Source: Acidithiobacillus sp. AMEEHan (GTDB taxonomy: Bacteria > Pseudomonadota > Gammaproteobacteria > Acidithiobacillales > Acidithiobacillaceae). From it: a DNA stretch of 64,000 nucleotides. Shown one piece after another: positions 34,260 through 42,006 of the stretch. The notes beneath the pieces were generated by a model. The model searched no databases. It worked only from the letters and a program-made list of their open reading frames with translations, and was not told where the DNA came from. Location of the stretch: NCBI RefSeq assembly GCF_030996345.1, contig NZ_CP118747.1, positions 605,501 to 669,500 of the forward strand. The letters are read 5' to 3'. The translations under genes were made by a program, and so were the position numbers. Position 1 is the stretch's first letter. Each line of letters starts with the position of its first letter.

Positions 34260-35678
34260 ATGTCAGTCGAGGCTTATGAAGCAGTTGGCTTAAAATCATC
34301 CAATCTAGGATTTCCCGAAGCTATTGGCCAGTCCCTGGCAAATATTTCCCCAACACTCACTCCCGCATTAAATATCGTAGCGGTAGTATCTTTGGCCGGA
34401 TTGGGTAGCTGGTTCGTCTATGGTTTGGCAGCATTGGCGCTCCTTTTTGTTGGATTGAACATCGCTACGTTGGCGAGCCGGTTTTCTGCAGCGGGATCAT
34501 TCTTCGTATTCATCTCCAGGGCACTTGGCCCGGTCACTGGCGGCATGGCTGGTTTTGCGTTGGTGGCTGCGTATATCTTTTGCGCAATGGCGGTAGTGGC
34601 GGGCACTGAAATTTTTGTAAAGACAACGCTATTATCCATCGGAATTGCGCTTTCCAACTGGATCATTTACATTATTGTTGGTGGAGCCGCGGGATATCTC
34701 TGCTATAAGGACATCAAATTTTCTTCGCGCTTGAGCGTCGGTATCGAGTTCGTCTCCGTAAGCATCATCTCGATACTCCTGGTAGTCGCTTGTGCAAACC
34801 ACCCAGATATCCTTTTGGACGCGAGCCAGTTAACGCTGAAGGGGACGACGACTCACGGGATGATGGAAGCCAGTGTGCTCGCAATTTTTTCCTTTGTCGG
34901 CTTTGAGAGTGCAGTTACATTAGGGAAAGAGACAAAATCGCCATTGACAACCATTCCACGTGCGGTCATTACCTCGATGTTGGTGGCGGGCTCTTTCTTT
35001 ATGTTCGTGGGTTACACCATGATTATCGCGTATGCGAACAATGCGTCAGCACTTGCCAACGACGCGTCGCCCCTGAAAACCTTGGCAGCCAGCGTCGGTG
35101 GTGGTGGAAAACTAACCTTTCTACTCTACGCGTTGGCATCGGCAAGCGCCTTCGCATGTGTCATCGCGAGTATCAACGCCGGGGCACGCCTGCTGTTTTC
35201 CATGGGCCGTTACCAGTTCATACATCGATCCATGGGCATGGTTCATGCCAAACATCAAACACCGCACATGGCAATCCTCATCGCTGGTGGATTGGCTGCG
35301 ATTGTGCCGATACTGATGGTTTCTCAGGGTGCCATGAATACTTACGACATCACGGGCACCCTGTCTACTTTTGGGTTCATAACCGCGTATATCATGATTA
35401 GTATTGCTGCACCTGCCTACCTGGCTAAGCAAGGCAAGTTGAAGACGAAGAACATCGTATTCTCGGTTTTGGGGATTATCTCGATGAGTGGTGCATTCTT
35501 CGGTGCGATATATCCCGTACCGCCGTATCCGTATAACATTTTGCCATACCTGTACCTGGCGTACTTGATTCTTGGTCTCGCTTGGCTATTCAAGATCAAG
35601 AAGAGTGCTCCCACCGTATTACAAAAGATGAGCGAGGACCTTGAGTCACAGTCTTCCTACGTATTTCAGAGAAAATAG
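34260..35678 (+). CDS. APC-family permease, candidate methylamine/amine importer
   Basis: 472 residues, about 12 helices. APC features include FPEAIGQSLANISPTLTPAL, FSFVGFESAVTLGKETKSP and ASASAFACVIASINAGARLLF. A GGAGG ribosome site precedes the ATG. It follows the methylamine operon but has its own sigma-54 promoter and terminator. The natural guess is an importer of methylamine, an N-methyl amino acid or glutamate derivative; classical ammonium transporters are not in the window. Its immediate downstream neighbour encodes a kinase/phosphatase that might control it. Confidence 0.85.
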   Translation: MSVEAYEAVGLKSSNLGFPEAIGQSLANISPTLTPALNIVAVVSLAGLGSWFVYGLAALALLFVGLNIATLASRFSAAGSFFVFISRALGPVTGGMAGFALVAAYIFCAMAVVAGTEIFVKTTLLSIGIALSNWIIYIIVGGAAGYLCYKDIKFSSRLSVGIEFVSVSIISILLVVACANHPDILLDASQLTLKGTTTHGMMEASVLAIFSFVGFESAVTLGKETKSPLTTIPRAVITSMLVAGSFFMFVGYTMIIAYANNASALANDASPLKTLAASVGGGGKLTFLLYALASASAFACVIASINAGARLLFSMGRYQFIHRSMGMVHAKHQTPHMAILIAGGLAAIVPILMVSQGAMNTYDITGTLSTFGFITAYIMISIAAPAYLAKQGKLKTKNIVFSVLGIISMSGAFFGAIYPVPPYPYNILPYLYLAYLILGLAWLFKIKKSAPTVLQKMSEDLESQSSYVFQRK

Positions 35679-35719
35679 ATATTGCACTATCTCCCCACCA
35701 AAAGTGCAACTATGAATGA

Positions 35720-35750
35720 CTACAACCCCGATCATATCGGGGTTTTGTAG
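35720..35750 (+). terminator. Terminator after the APC permease
   Basis: CCCCGAT (35726-35732) pairs with ATCGGGG (35736-35742) around a 3-base loop, followed by TTTT. Flanking CTACAA and TTGTAG extend the stem with a two-T bulge. It ends the permease transcript 42 bases after its stop and lies inside the upstream extension of the next open frame, which argues against a start at 35716. Confidence 0.75.
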
Positions 35751-35778
35751 TTCGATTAGTCAAAAAGGAAAGGTTACA

Positions 35779-37488
35779 ATGCCTCGTACCTACAAGGAGT
35801 TATTGGAGATTAGAGAACATGACGGTGATCTGTTCTACCGCGTATTTCTATATTCCGATTGCGCTCCCTATAGAAACCCCAATGAGGACTACATTGCATT
35901 TGGCCTAGGGGGTAAAACGCAACGCGTAAACCGCGGTAACATTCTGGTTCTCGCGGACGGTATGAGCGGCGGCAAAGCCGGCCGTGTTGCTGCCGAGTTA
36001 GTAGCACGACAGTTGATACAGGGTTATCAGGAGCTTCCTGGGACCTACTCCATTGAGCATGCGTTATCGCAGAGTTTGGCTGCGTCTAACCGATCCCTGC
36101 ATTGGTTTTCGCGACATGATCAAACCTTGGAGGGCATGGCCGCCGTGTTTTGTGCGGTGGTGATTCGAGGTTGGGAATGCTATGTCTGTTTTGCTGGTGA
36201 CGTGCGTTGTTATCTCTGGCGGCGGCAAAAATTGCAGCTAGTAACCACCGACCATGCACTTAAAGTGTTGTCTGGCACCATTATCACACGTGCGGTCGGA
36301 TTTGACGATTCTATACAAGCCGAATTCTTTCAGATTGATATCGAAGAGAACGATGTAATTCTTGTCGTCTCAGATGGGTGTCACAACTACTTATCAATGC
36401 AGGAGCTTAGAGAAACACTGCTATCGACCGATTCCATTGCAAAAGTTGGGGAACTTGTAAATGATCTAGCGAGATTTCATGGCTCCAGAGATGATGCTTC
36501 CATCGGCATAATAGAAATTGTAAGTTTGCCGAAAAAGTCGTTGACATTTTTTGAAGATGTGGTTATGTCGTTGCCGATCGGCCGCTTGCCTGCAGTTGGA
36601 GCAGTGATAGATGGCTATTGTTTACTTGAGATCATTCATGACGGATACTATAGCGTTTTATTTCGTGCAAAAGACGAGCGAAATGGTAACGCTGAAAGAG
36701 TCCTCAAGTTTCCTAAGGCGCGAGCGCAAAATGACGAAAATGTCCGGCGATCATTTGCTAAAGAAGATTGGGTATCGTCGATTGTCGACAGTCCATGGTT
36801 GGCACGGTCTGCGCATGATGGCAGAAGTCGAAGCCAAGTGTACACTGTTTCGCCATATTATCAAGGATACACCCTGGCCGAAAGGATAAAAAAAGAAACC
36901 GTTAGGTTCTCTGATGCTATTGATATCATTCGCAAAATTAGTCGCGCCCTGTATGAGTTACATCGCCTAAATATCGTACACCGTGATATAAAACCAGAAA
37001 ATATTATGCTGCTGCATGATGGTGGTGTCATTCTTCTCGATTATGGTTTCGCACGTGTTCCCGGTGCCTTGGACCCGGCACCTACAGAAGTGCCTGGGAC
37101 CCTCGCCTATATGGCGCCAGAGTTGGTCAACGGCGGGCTGGGTGATAGTCGCTCAGATGTTTATGCTCTCGGGGTGACATTCTACCAAATATTTTCTGGC
37201 AACACGGCACCATTTGGATTCCAAGGCTACAAAAGCATACGAAAGCAACACCCAGAGTACCCAGCTTGGGTGGATTCGGTTTTAAAAAAAATGTTAGAAC
37301 ATGATCCGGCCAATCGGTATTCCGACACGTTGGAACTTCTCTATGATATTGACAAGCATGAACGCTCGTTTTCTTCTGGCGAAAAGGCGTTGATCTACGG
37401 TAACAGGATATCAGAAATACTCATTCTAAGAATACTGGTTGTTATACTGGTGTTCACGATTTTGGTTATGCAAATGAAAGCTGGCTAA
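35779..37488 (+). CDS. Fused PP2C-type phosphatase and Ser/Thr protein kinase, C-terminal membrane anchor
   Basis: 569 residues from the ATG at 35779 (AAAGGAAAGG site); a longer start at 35716 would place the terminator inside the coding region. The N-terminal PP2C domain (about 1-245) has NEDYIAFGLGG, LVLADGMSGGKAG and LVVSDGCHNY. The kinase domain (about 270-545) has the catalytic HRDIKPENIMLL, DYG in place of DFG, GTLAYMAPELV and RSDVYALGVTFYQ. The last 25 residues are one hydrophobic helix, with the catalytic part in the cytoplasm. Such fusions often neighbour nitrogen-uptake transporters, so transporter control is a fair inference. Confidence 0.85.
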   Translation: MPRTYKELLEIREHDGDLFYRVFLYSDCAPYRNPNEDYIAFGLGGKTQRVNRGNILVLADGMSGGKAGRVAAELVARQLIQGYQELPGTYSIEHALSQSLAASNRSLHWFSRHDQTLEGMAAVFCAVVIRGWECYVCFAGDVRCYLWRRQKLQLVTTDHALKVLSGTIITRAVGFDDSIQAEFFQIDIEENDVILVVSDGCHNYLSMQELRETLLSTDSIAKVGELVNDLARFHGSRDDASIGIIEIVSLPKKSLTFFEDVVMSLPIGRLPAVGAVIDGYCLLEIIHDGYYSVLFRAKDERNGNAERVLKFPKARAQNDENVRRSFAKEDWVSSIVDSPWLARSAHDGRSRSQVYTVSPYYQGYTLAERIKKETVRFSDAIDIIRKISRALYELHRLNIVHRDIKPENIMLLHDGGVILLDYGFARVPGALDPAPTEVPGTLAYMAPELVNGGLGDSRSDVYALGVTFYQIFSGNTAPFGFQGYKSIRKQHPEYPAWVDSVLKKMLEHDPANRYSDTLELLYDIDKHERSFSSGEKALIYGNRISEILILRILVVILVFTILVMQMKAG

Positions 37489-37755
37489 GGAACTGAAAAG
37501 GCGAAGCTCGAGTAAACTTTTATGACGAAAGGATTACAAGTGCCCCAAGTTTTTGCGCGCTTGCGTTGCCAAGTAGCAACGCGCTGACGCGCCTCTGTGA
37601 CGGAGACGACCAGGATGGTGCACTGAGCGCTTCGGAGAGAGCGTATTTTCCATAAAACGCTCGTTCTGGGTTGGAAGGAAGCCCGACTGGGCCGTTCTAC
37701 GATCGATGCGAGGTTTCTTCGACTATACTCTTAGCATAGTCGCAAGGAGAGCCGA
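37489..37755. other. 267-base gap with hairpins, upstream of nuoA
   Basis: Two hairpins are seen: GCGTTGC-CAAGTA-GCAACGC (37563-37582) and GAGCGT/ACGCTC with an inner TTTT/AAAA (37639-37662); neither has a clear T-run. Close to nuoA, GACTAT (37721-37726) and ATAGTC (37736-37741) form an inverted repeat overlapping a TATACT -10-like hexamer at 37724. It probably holds the end of the kinase transcript and the nuo promoter. By eye, base composition changes here from AT-richer to GC-rich. Confidence 0.45.
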
Positions 37756-38115
37756 ATGCCCCTGCACCATGCCGTCGCCGTTGCCATATTTGCCCTGCTT
37801 GCATTGGGCCTCTTGCTCGGGCTACTGATGCTGGCCAGCTACCTCGGCGGTCGGCATCCCAATCACAATAAGGACATCCCTTTTGAAAGCGGCCTCGGTG
37901 TCAGCACGGCTACCCATCCCGCCACCCCCGTTCGATTCTACCTGCTCGCAGTTTCCTTTCTGGTCTTCGAGCTCGAGGGCGCCTTTCTCTATGCCTGGGC
38001 GGTCGCTTTTCATGGCCTGCCGGCGGCGGCACTGTGGGGCGGGATCGGCTTCTTGGTCATTCTTGCCTTGGGCTGGCTCTACGAATGGGCGATGGGAGGC
38101 CTGCGGTGGACATGA
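37756..38115 (+). CDS. nuoA: NADH-quinone oxidoreductase subunit A
   Basis: 119 residues, three membrane helices. It contains [19 protein letters not shown] with the conserved ESG, and [20 protein letters not shown]. It is a membrane-arm subunit at the quinone-binding junction of complex I. An AAGGAGAG site precedes the ATG. The stop overlaps nuoB (ATGA). First gene of the nuoA-N operon. Confidence 0.94.
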   Translation: MPLHHAVAVAIFALLALGLLLGLLMLASYLGGRHPNHNKDIPFESGLGVSTATHPATPVRFYLLAVSFLVFELEGAFLYAWAVAFHGLPAAALWGGIGFLVILALGWLYEWAMGGLRWT

Positions 38116-38591
38116 AGCGTGGACCATTGGCCTTCTTTGCCGGGCGACTGGATGAGATCATCGCCTGGAGCCGCGCCGGCTCCCTGTGGCCGCTCAACTT
38201 TGGTACTTCTTGCTGCTTCATCGAGATGGTGGCGGCGCTTACCCCGCGGCACGACCTGGCACGATTTGGCGCCGAGGTGATCCGTAGCTCGCCACGCCAG
38301 GCCGACGTCCTCATCTGCTCCGGTACCGTCTTTGCCAAGATGGCGCCGATGATCGTTGAAATCTATGAGCAGATGCTCGAACCCAAGTGGGTCATTTCCA
38401 TGGGCTCTTGCTCCAATTCTGGCGGCATGTACGACGTTTACAGCGTGATTCAGGGGCTCGACCAGATTTTGCCGGTGGATGTCTACGTGCCGGGCTGTCC
38501 GCCCCGGCCCGAGGCGCTGATGGATGGGCTGCTACTCCTGCAGCGCAAGATACGCCAGCGGCCAGCCCGGGTCCTGGCCAGGGAGGGCTGA
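38112..38591 (+). CDS. nuoB: NADH-quinone oxidoreductase subunit B
   Basis: 159 residues. It carries the N2 [4Fe-4S] cysteines: GTSCCFIEM (CC pair), MGSCSNSGG and [14 protein letters not shown]. It delivers electrons to quinone. The ATG at 38112 overlaps the nuoA stop; a GTG 6 bases earlier is possible. The stop overlaps nuoCD by one base. Confidence 0.95.
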   Translation: MKRGPLAFFAGRLDEIIAWSRAGSLWPLNFGTSCCFIEMVAALTPRHDLARFGAEVIRSSPRQADVLICSGTVFAKMAPMIVEIYEQMLEPKWVISMGSCSNSGGMYDVYSVIQGLDQILPVDVYVPGCPPRPEALMDGLLLLQRKIRQRPARVLAREG

Positions 38592-40273
38592 TGCTACTGG
38601 CGGAGATTCTGCAGCGCCGCTTCGCCGCGCATCCTGCCGGCGACGCGCGGGATGAGCTGCCGGATTTCTGGCTGCCGGAAAGCCAGATCCTTGCCGCCTT
38701 GGCCTACCTCCGTCAGGAGCGCACACCAGCCATGCGCCTTCTCTTCGACCTGACGGCGAGGGAAGAGGAAACTACGGCGGGAAGCCGACTCTGCCTGGTC
38801 TACCACCTGCATAGCCTGCAGCCCGGCGATTGGCTGCGTCTGCGCGTGCCCCTGGCGGGCGAGGAGGCGCCGAGCTGCACGGAAATCTATCCCGCGGCCA
38901 ACTGGTATGAGCGGGAGGTCTATGACCTCTTTGGCATCCGTTTTCGCGGCCATCCTGATTTGCGCCGCCTTCTTCTCAGCCCCGATTGGGTAGGGCATCC
39001 CCTGCGCAAAGCCGAGCCCATCCGTGCCACCGAACGCCCGCCGCTGCGCGTTGAGCGCGGCAGCGTACAGGAGCAGCTCGCCGTTTACAATCCCGAAGAT
39101 GCTCCTGGTGAAGGCGAGATGCTGCTCAATGTCGGCCCCCACCATCCCGGCACCCATGGCATTCTGCGCTACCGCCTGCGTCTGCGTGGCGAGCGCGTGC
39201 TGAGTGTCGATCCCGATATTGGCTACCACCACCGCGGCGTCGAGAAGATTGCCGAAGGACACAGCTACCACAATTTCATCCCGTATACCGATCGCGTCGA
39301 CTACCTGGGCGGCGTGCTCGGCGAGTGGCCTTACCTGCGTGCCGTCGAGACCCTGGCCGGGATCACGGTGCCGGAGCGGGCCGAGGGGATTCGTACCCTG
39401 CTGGCAGAGATCTGCCGCATCGAGTCACATCTGGTCTGGTTGGGCAGTTATGGCAATGATCTCGGCACCATGGGGCCGGCGTTCTATGCCTTCCGCGACC
39501 GCTCCCTGCTCCTCGATTTGATCGAAGACTTCACCGGCGGGCGCCTGCATCCGCAGTTCTTTCGCATTGGCGGGGTCGCCGCAGATTTGCCGGAAGACTG
39601 GCGCGAGAAGCTGCGGTCAGTGCTCGACCGCGTCGAAACAGGCTTGCGCGATACCCAGTCGCTCAGCATCGACAACGCCATCTTTCGCGCCCGCACCCGC
39701 GGCATTGGTAAGGTGGATCCCATCATGGCCGAGCGTTGGGGTGCCACCAGTATCGTCCTGCGCAGCACCGGCACCGCCTGGGATCTGCGCAAGACCGAGC
39801 CCTACGGACTCTATCCGCAGTTGCGCTTTGCCGTGCCCACCGCCACCGATGGCGATGCCTGGAGCCGCACTGCCCTGCACTTGGAAGAGATTCACGAAAG
39901 TATCGGCATGCTGCGCCAGCTAGTCGAGAGGATGCCGAACGGCCCGGTGCTCGCGCACGACGCCCCCACGGCACTCATGCCCAAGGAACGCACGCTGCAA
40001 GACATCGAGACCCTGATCCACCACTTCGAGCAAATGGCGGCGGAATTCGGTCCGCCGGCGGGGGTGGCCTTGGGCCTGGGGGAATCGGCACGGGGTATGC
40101 TCGGCTATTTCGTCTGCAGCGATGGCGGTCCGCGCCCGCAGCGCCTGCGCGTGCGCACCGGATCTTTCCCACACGTACAGATGATCACCGAGCTCGGGCA
40201 GGGCCTCGCCATCCCCGACTTCATCGCCAGCATTGGATCCCTGGATTATGTCCTCGCCGACCTCGACCGCTGA
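38591..40273 (+). CDS. nuoCD: NADH-quinone oxidoreductase fused subunits C and D
   Basis: 560 residues; NuoC and NuoD are one protein, as in some gammaproteobacteria. The NuoC part (1-170) has YPAANWYEREVYDLFGIRF and GHPLRK. The NuoD part has NVGPHHPGTHGILRYRLRL, DIGYHHRGVEKIAE, ESHLVWLGSYGNDLG and a C-terminal PDFIASIGSLDYVLADLDR. The frame is open far upstream inside nuoB; the ATG at 38591 overlaps the nuoB stop and is chosen. Quinone-reducing module of complex I. Confidence 0.95.
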   Translation: MLLAEILQRRFAAHPAGDARDELPDFWLPESQILAALAYLRQERTPAMRLLFDLTAREEETTAGSRLCLVYHLHSLQPGDWLRLRVPLAGEEAPSCTEIYPAANWYEREVYDLFGIRFRGHPDLRRLLLSPDWVGHPLRKAEPIRATERPPLRVERGSVQEQLAVYNPEDAPGEGEMLLNVGPHHPGTHGILRYRLRLRGERVLSVDPDIGYHHRGVEKIAEGHSYHNFIPYTDRVDYLGGVLGEWPYLRAVETLAGITVPERAEGIRTLLAEICRIESHLVWLGSYGNDLGTMGPAFYAFRDRSLLLDLIEDFTGGRLHPQFFRIGGVAADLPEDWREKLRSVLDRVETGLRDTQSLSIDNAIFRARTRGIGKVDPIMAERWGATSIVLRSTGTAWDLRKTEPYGLYPQLRFAVPTATDGDAWSRTALHLEEIHESIGMLRQLVERMPNGPVLAHDAPTALMPKERTLQDIETLIHHFEQMAAEFGPPAGVALGLGESARGMLGYFVCSDGGPRPQRLRVRTGSFPHVQMITELGQGLAIPDFIASIGSLDYVLADLDR

Positions 40274-40748
40274 GAGCATCCCCGAAGCCCTGCTCGCCCG
40301 CCTGCGGCAGGCGGTGGAACATGCGGGCAACCATCCCGAGGCGGCGGTCTGCGACCTGTTGCGCATCCTGCAGGCAGAATACGGCTGGATCGATGACCCC
40401 CGCCTGCATCTGGTGGCGAGCCTCTGTGGCATCAGCCCGGTGCGGGTGGAGGAACTTTGCACCTTCTATCCCCTGGTCTTGCGCGAGGATCCCGGACACC
40501 ACGTGCTGCGCATTTGTGACAGTATCGCCTGTCATCTCGCCGGAGCCCCCAGTTTGTTGCAGATGGCGGCAGAGCGCAGCGGCGTGCCCATCGGCCAGAG
40601 CAATGGCCGCTACAGCGTCCTGCCACATGTCTGTCTCGGCCTCTGCGACCGCGCGCCAGCGGCTTTTGTCGATGGCAAGAACACAATCGCGCCCCTCAGC
40701 AGTGAGGACCTGCGCCAGGTACTCCGGGACTGGGAGAGCGAGTCATGA
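40248..40748 (+). CDS. nuoE: NADH-quinone oxidoreductase subunit E
   Basis: 166 residues from the ATG overlapping the nuoCD 3' end. The thioredoxin-like [2Fe-2S] domain has ligands in RICDSIACHL (CX4C) and VCLGLCDRAP (CX3C), with ELCTFYPLV. Part of the NADH dehydrogenase module with NuoF and NuoG. The stop overlaps the nuoF ATG. Confidence 0.93.
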   Translation: MSSPTSTAESIPEALLARLRQAVEHAGNHPEAAVCDLLRILQAEYGWIDDPRLHLVASLCGISPVRVEELCTFYPLVLREDPGHHVLRICDSIACHLAGAPSLLQMAAERSGVPIGQSNGRYSVLPHVCLGLCDRAPAAFVDGKNTIAPLSSEDLRQVLRDWESES

Positions 40749-42006
40749 ACATCCGGCCCCTCAGCGCACTCTTTGACCACGACAATCCCGCCAGTCTCGA
40801 CGCCTATCGCGCCGTGGGGGGCTACGAAGGACTGGCGAAGGCCCTCACGATGACCCCGGAGGCGCTCGTTGCCCTGGTGGAAAAATCCGGACTACGCGGT
40901 TGTGGTGGAGCGGGCTTCCCGACCGGTGTGAAATGGCGCCTGCGCGGCCTTGATGCCCCGGAGCCCCGTTATCTGGTGTGTAACCTGGATGAGACCGAGC
41001 CGGGTAGCTTCAAGGATCGCGCCCTGCTCTTTGGTGCCCCGCAGCAGATTCTCGAAGGCATGCTGATCGCCGCCCATGCCCTGGGGGTGCAGGAGGCGGT
41101 CATTTTCATCCGGGGCGAATATGCGGCCGGTGCCGAGGTCTTCGCCCGCGCCCTGGCCGCTGCCGAAGCGGCGCGATTGCTGCAGCTGCCAGCGGGCCGC
41201 TTGCAACTGGACATCCATCTCTCCCTCGGACGTTACATTTGCGGAGAGGACTCCGCCATCCTCAACGCCATCGAGGGACGTCGCCCCAATCCGCGCAAAA
41301 AACCGCCGCACATCTCCCAAAAGGGGCTCTGGCAGCAGCCCACCACCGTCAACAATGCCGAGACCTTTGCCCAGCTCCCGGGAATCCTGCGCGAAGGCGT
41401 CGAGGCCTACCAAGGATGGGGCGTCAACGGGGGGTAGGAAGCAAGCTCTACAGCGTCTGTGGGCCGGTGCAGAATCCAGGGGTCTTTGAGCTGCCCATGG
41501 GCACGACCCTGCGCGAGATTCTCCACGACCATGCGGGCGGGCCGCTGCCGGGGCGGGAAATTCGCGGCGTACTGCCCGGCGGCGCCTCGACGCCCTTCGT
41601 GGAGCCCAAAGATTTCGACACTCCCATGCACTTCGATGCCATGGCCAAGATCGGCTCGCGCCTGGGTACCGGTGGTTGCATCGTCCTTGACGACCAGCAT
41701 TGTCCCCTCGATTTCCTCATCGCCACGACGCGCTTCTATGCCCGCGAATCCTGCGGTTTTTGCACCCCCTGCCGCGAGGGCCTTCCCTATCTACTATGGT
41801 TACTGGAGAGGATCGAAAAAGGAGAAGGCGAAATGCGCGATCTCGAAAAAATCGAAACTCTGGGCAAGGAGATCGCCCCCAACAGCTTCTGCGCCTTAGC
41901 CCCGGGCGCCCTCATGCCACTGTTGTCGGGGATGGTGATCTTCCACGACGAGATTGCGGCCCATGTGCAAGCGGGGCACTGCCCCTATGCGGTGCGCCAT
42001 GGCTGA
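40745..42006 (+). CDS. nuoF: NADH-quinone oxidoreductase subunit F, with a one-base frameshift
   Basis: The N-terminal 230 residues (RGCGGAGFPTGVKWR, NLDETEPGSFKDR, LGRYICGEDSAILNAIEG) stop at TAG 41435-41437. Homology continues without gap in another frame: SKLYSVCGPVQNPGVFELP, SCGFCTPCREG (N3 cluster) and NSFCALAPGA, to 42006. The switch is at a G6 tract (41430-41435); one extra G restores a smooth NuoF reading GVNGGVGSKLY. The subunit binds FMN and NADH. A sequencing error is most likely; slippage of the glycine tRNA at GGG before TAG, or true decay, are alternatives. Confidence 0.85.

Noticed and set aside
35716-35778. Extended N-terminus of the kinase/phosphatase fusion
   Set aside because: It would run through a hairpin terminator, and a good ribosome site precedes the ATG at 35779.
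37489-37755. A tRNA gene in the structured gap before nuoA
   Set aside because: The hairpins do not form a cloverleaf, and no T-loop GTTCRA with matching acceptor stem was found.
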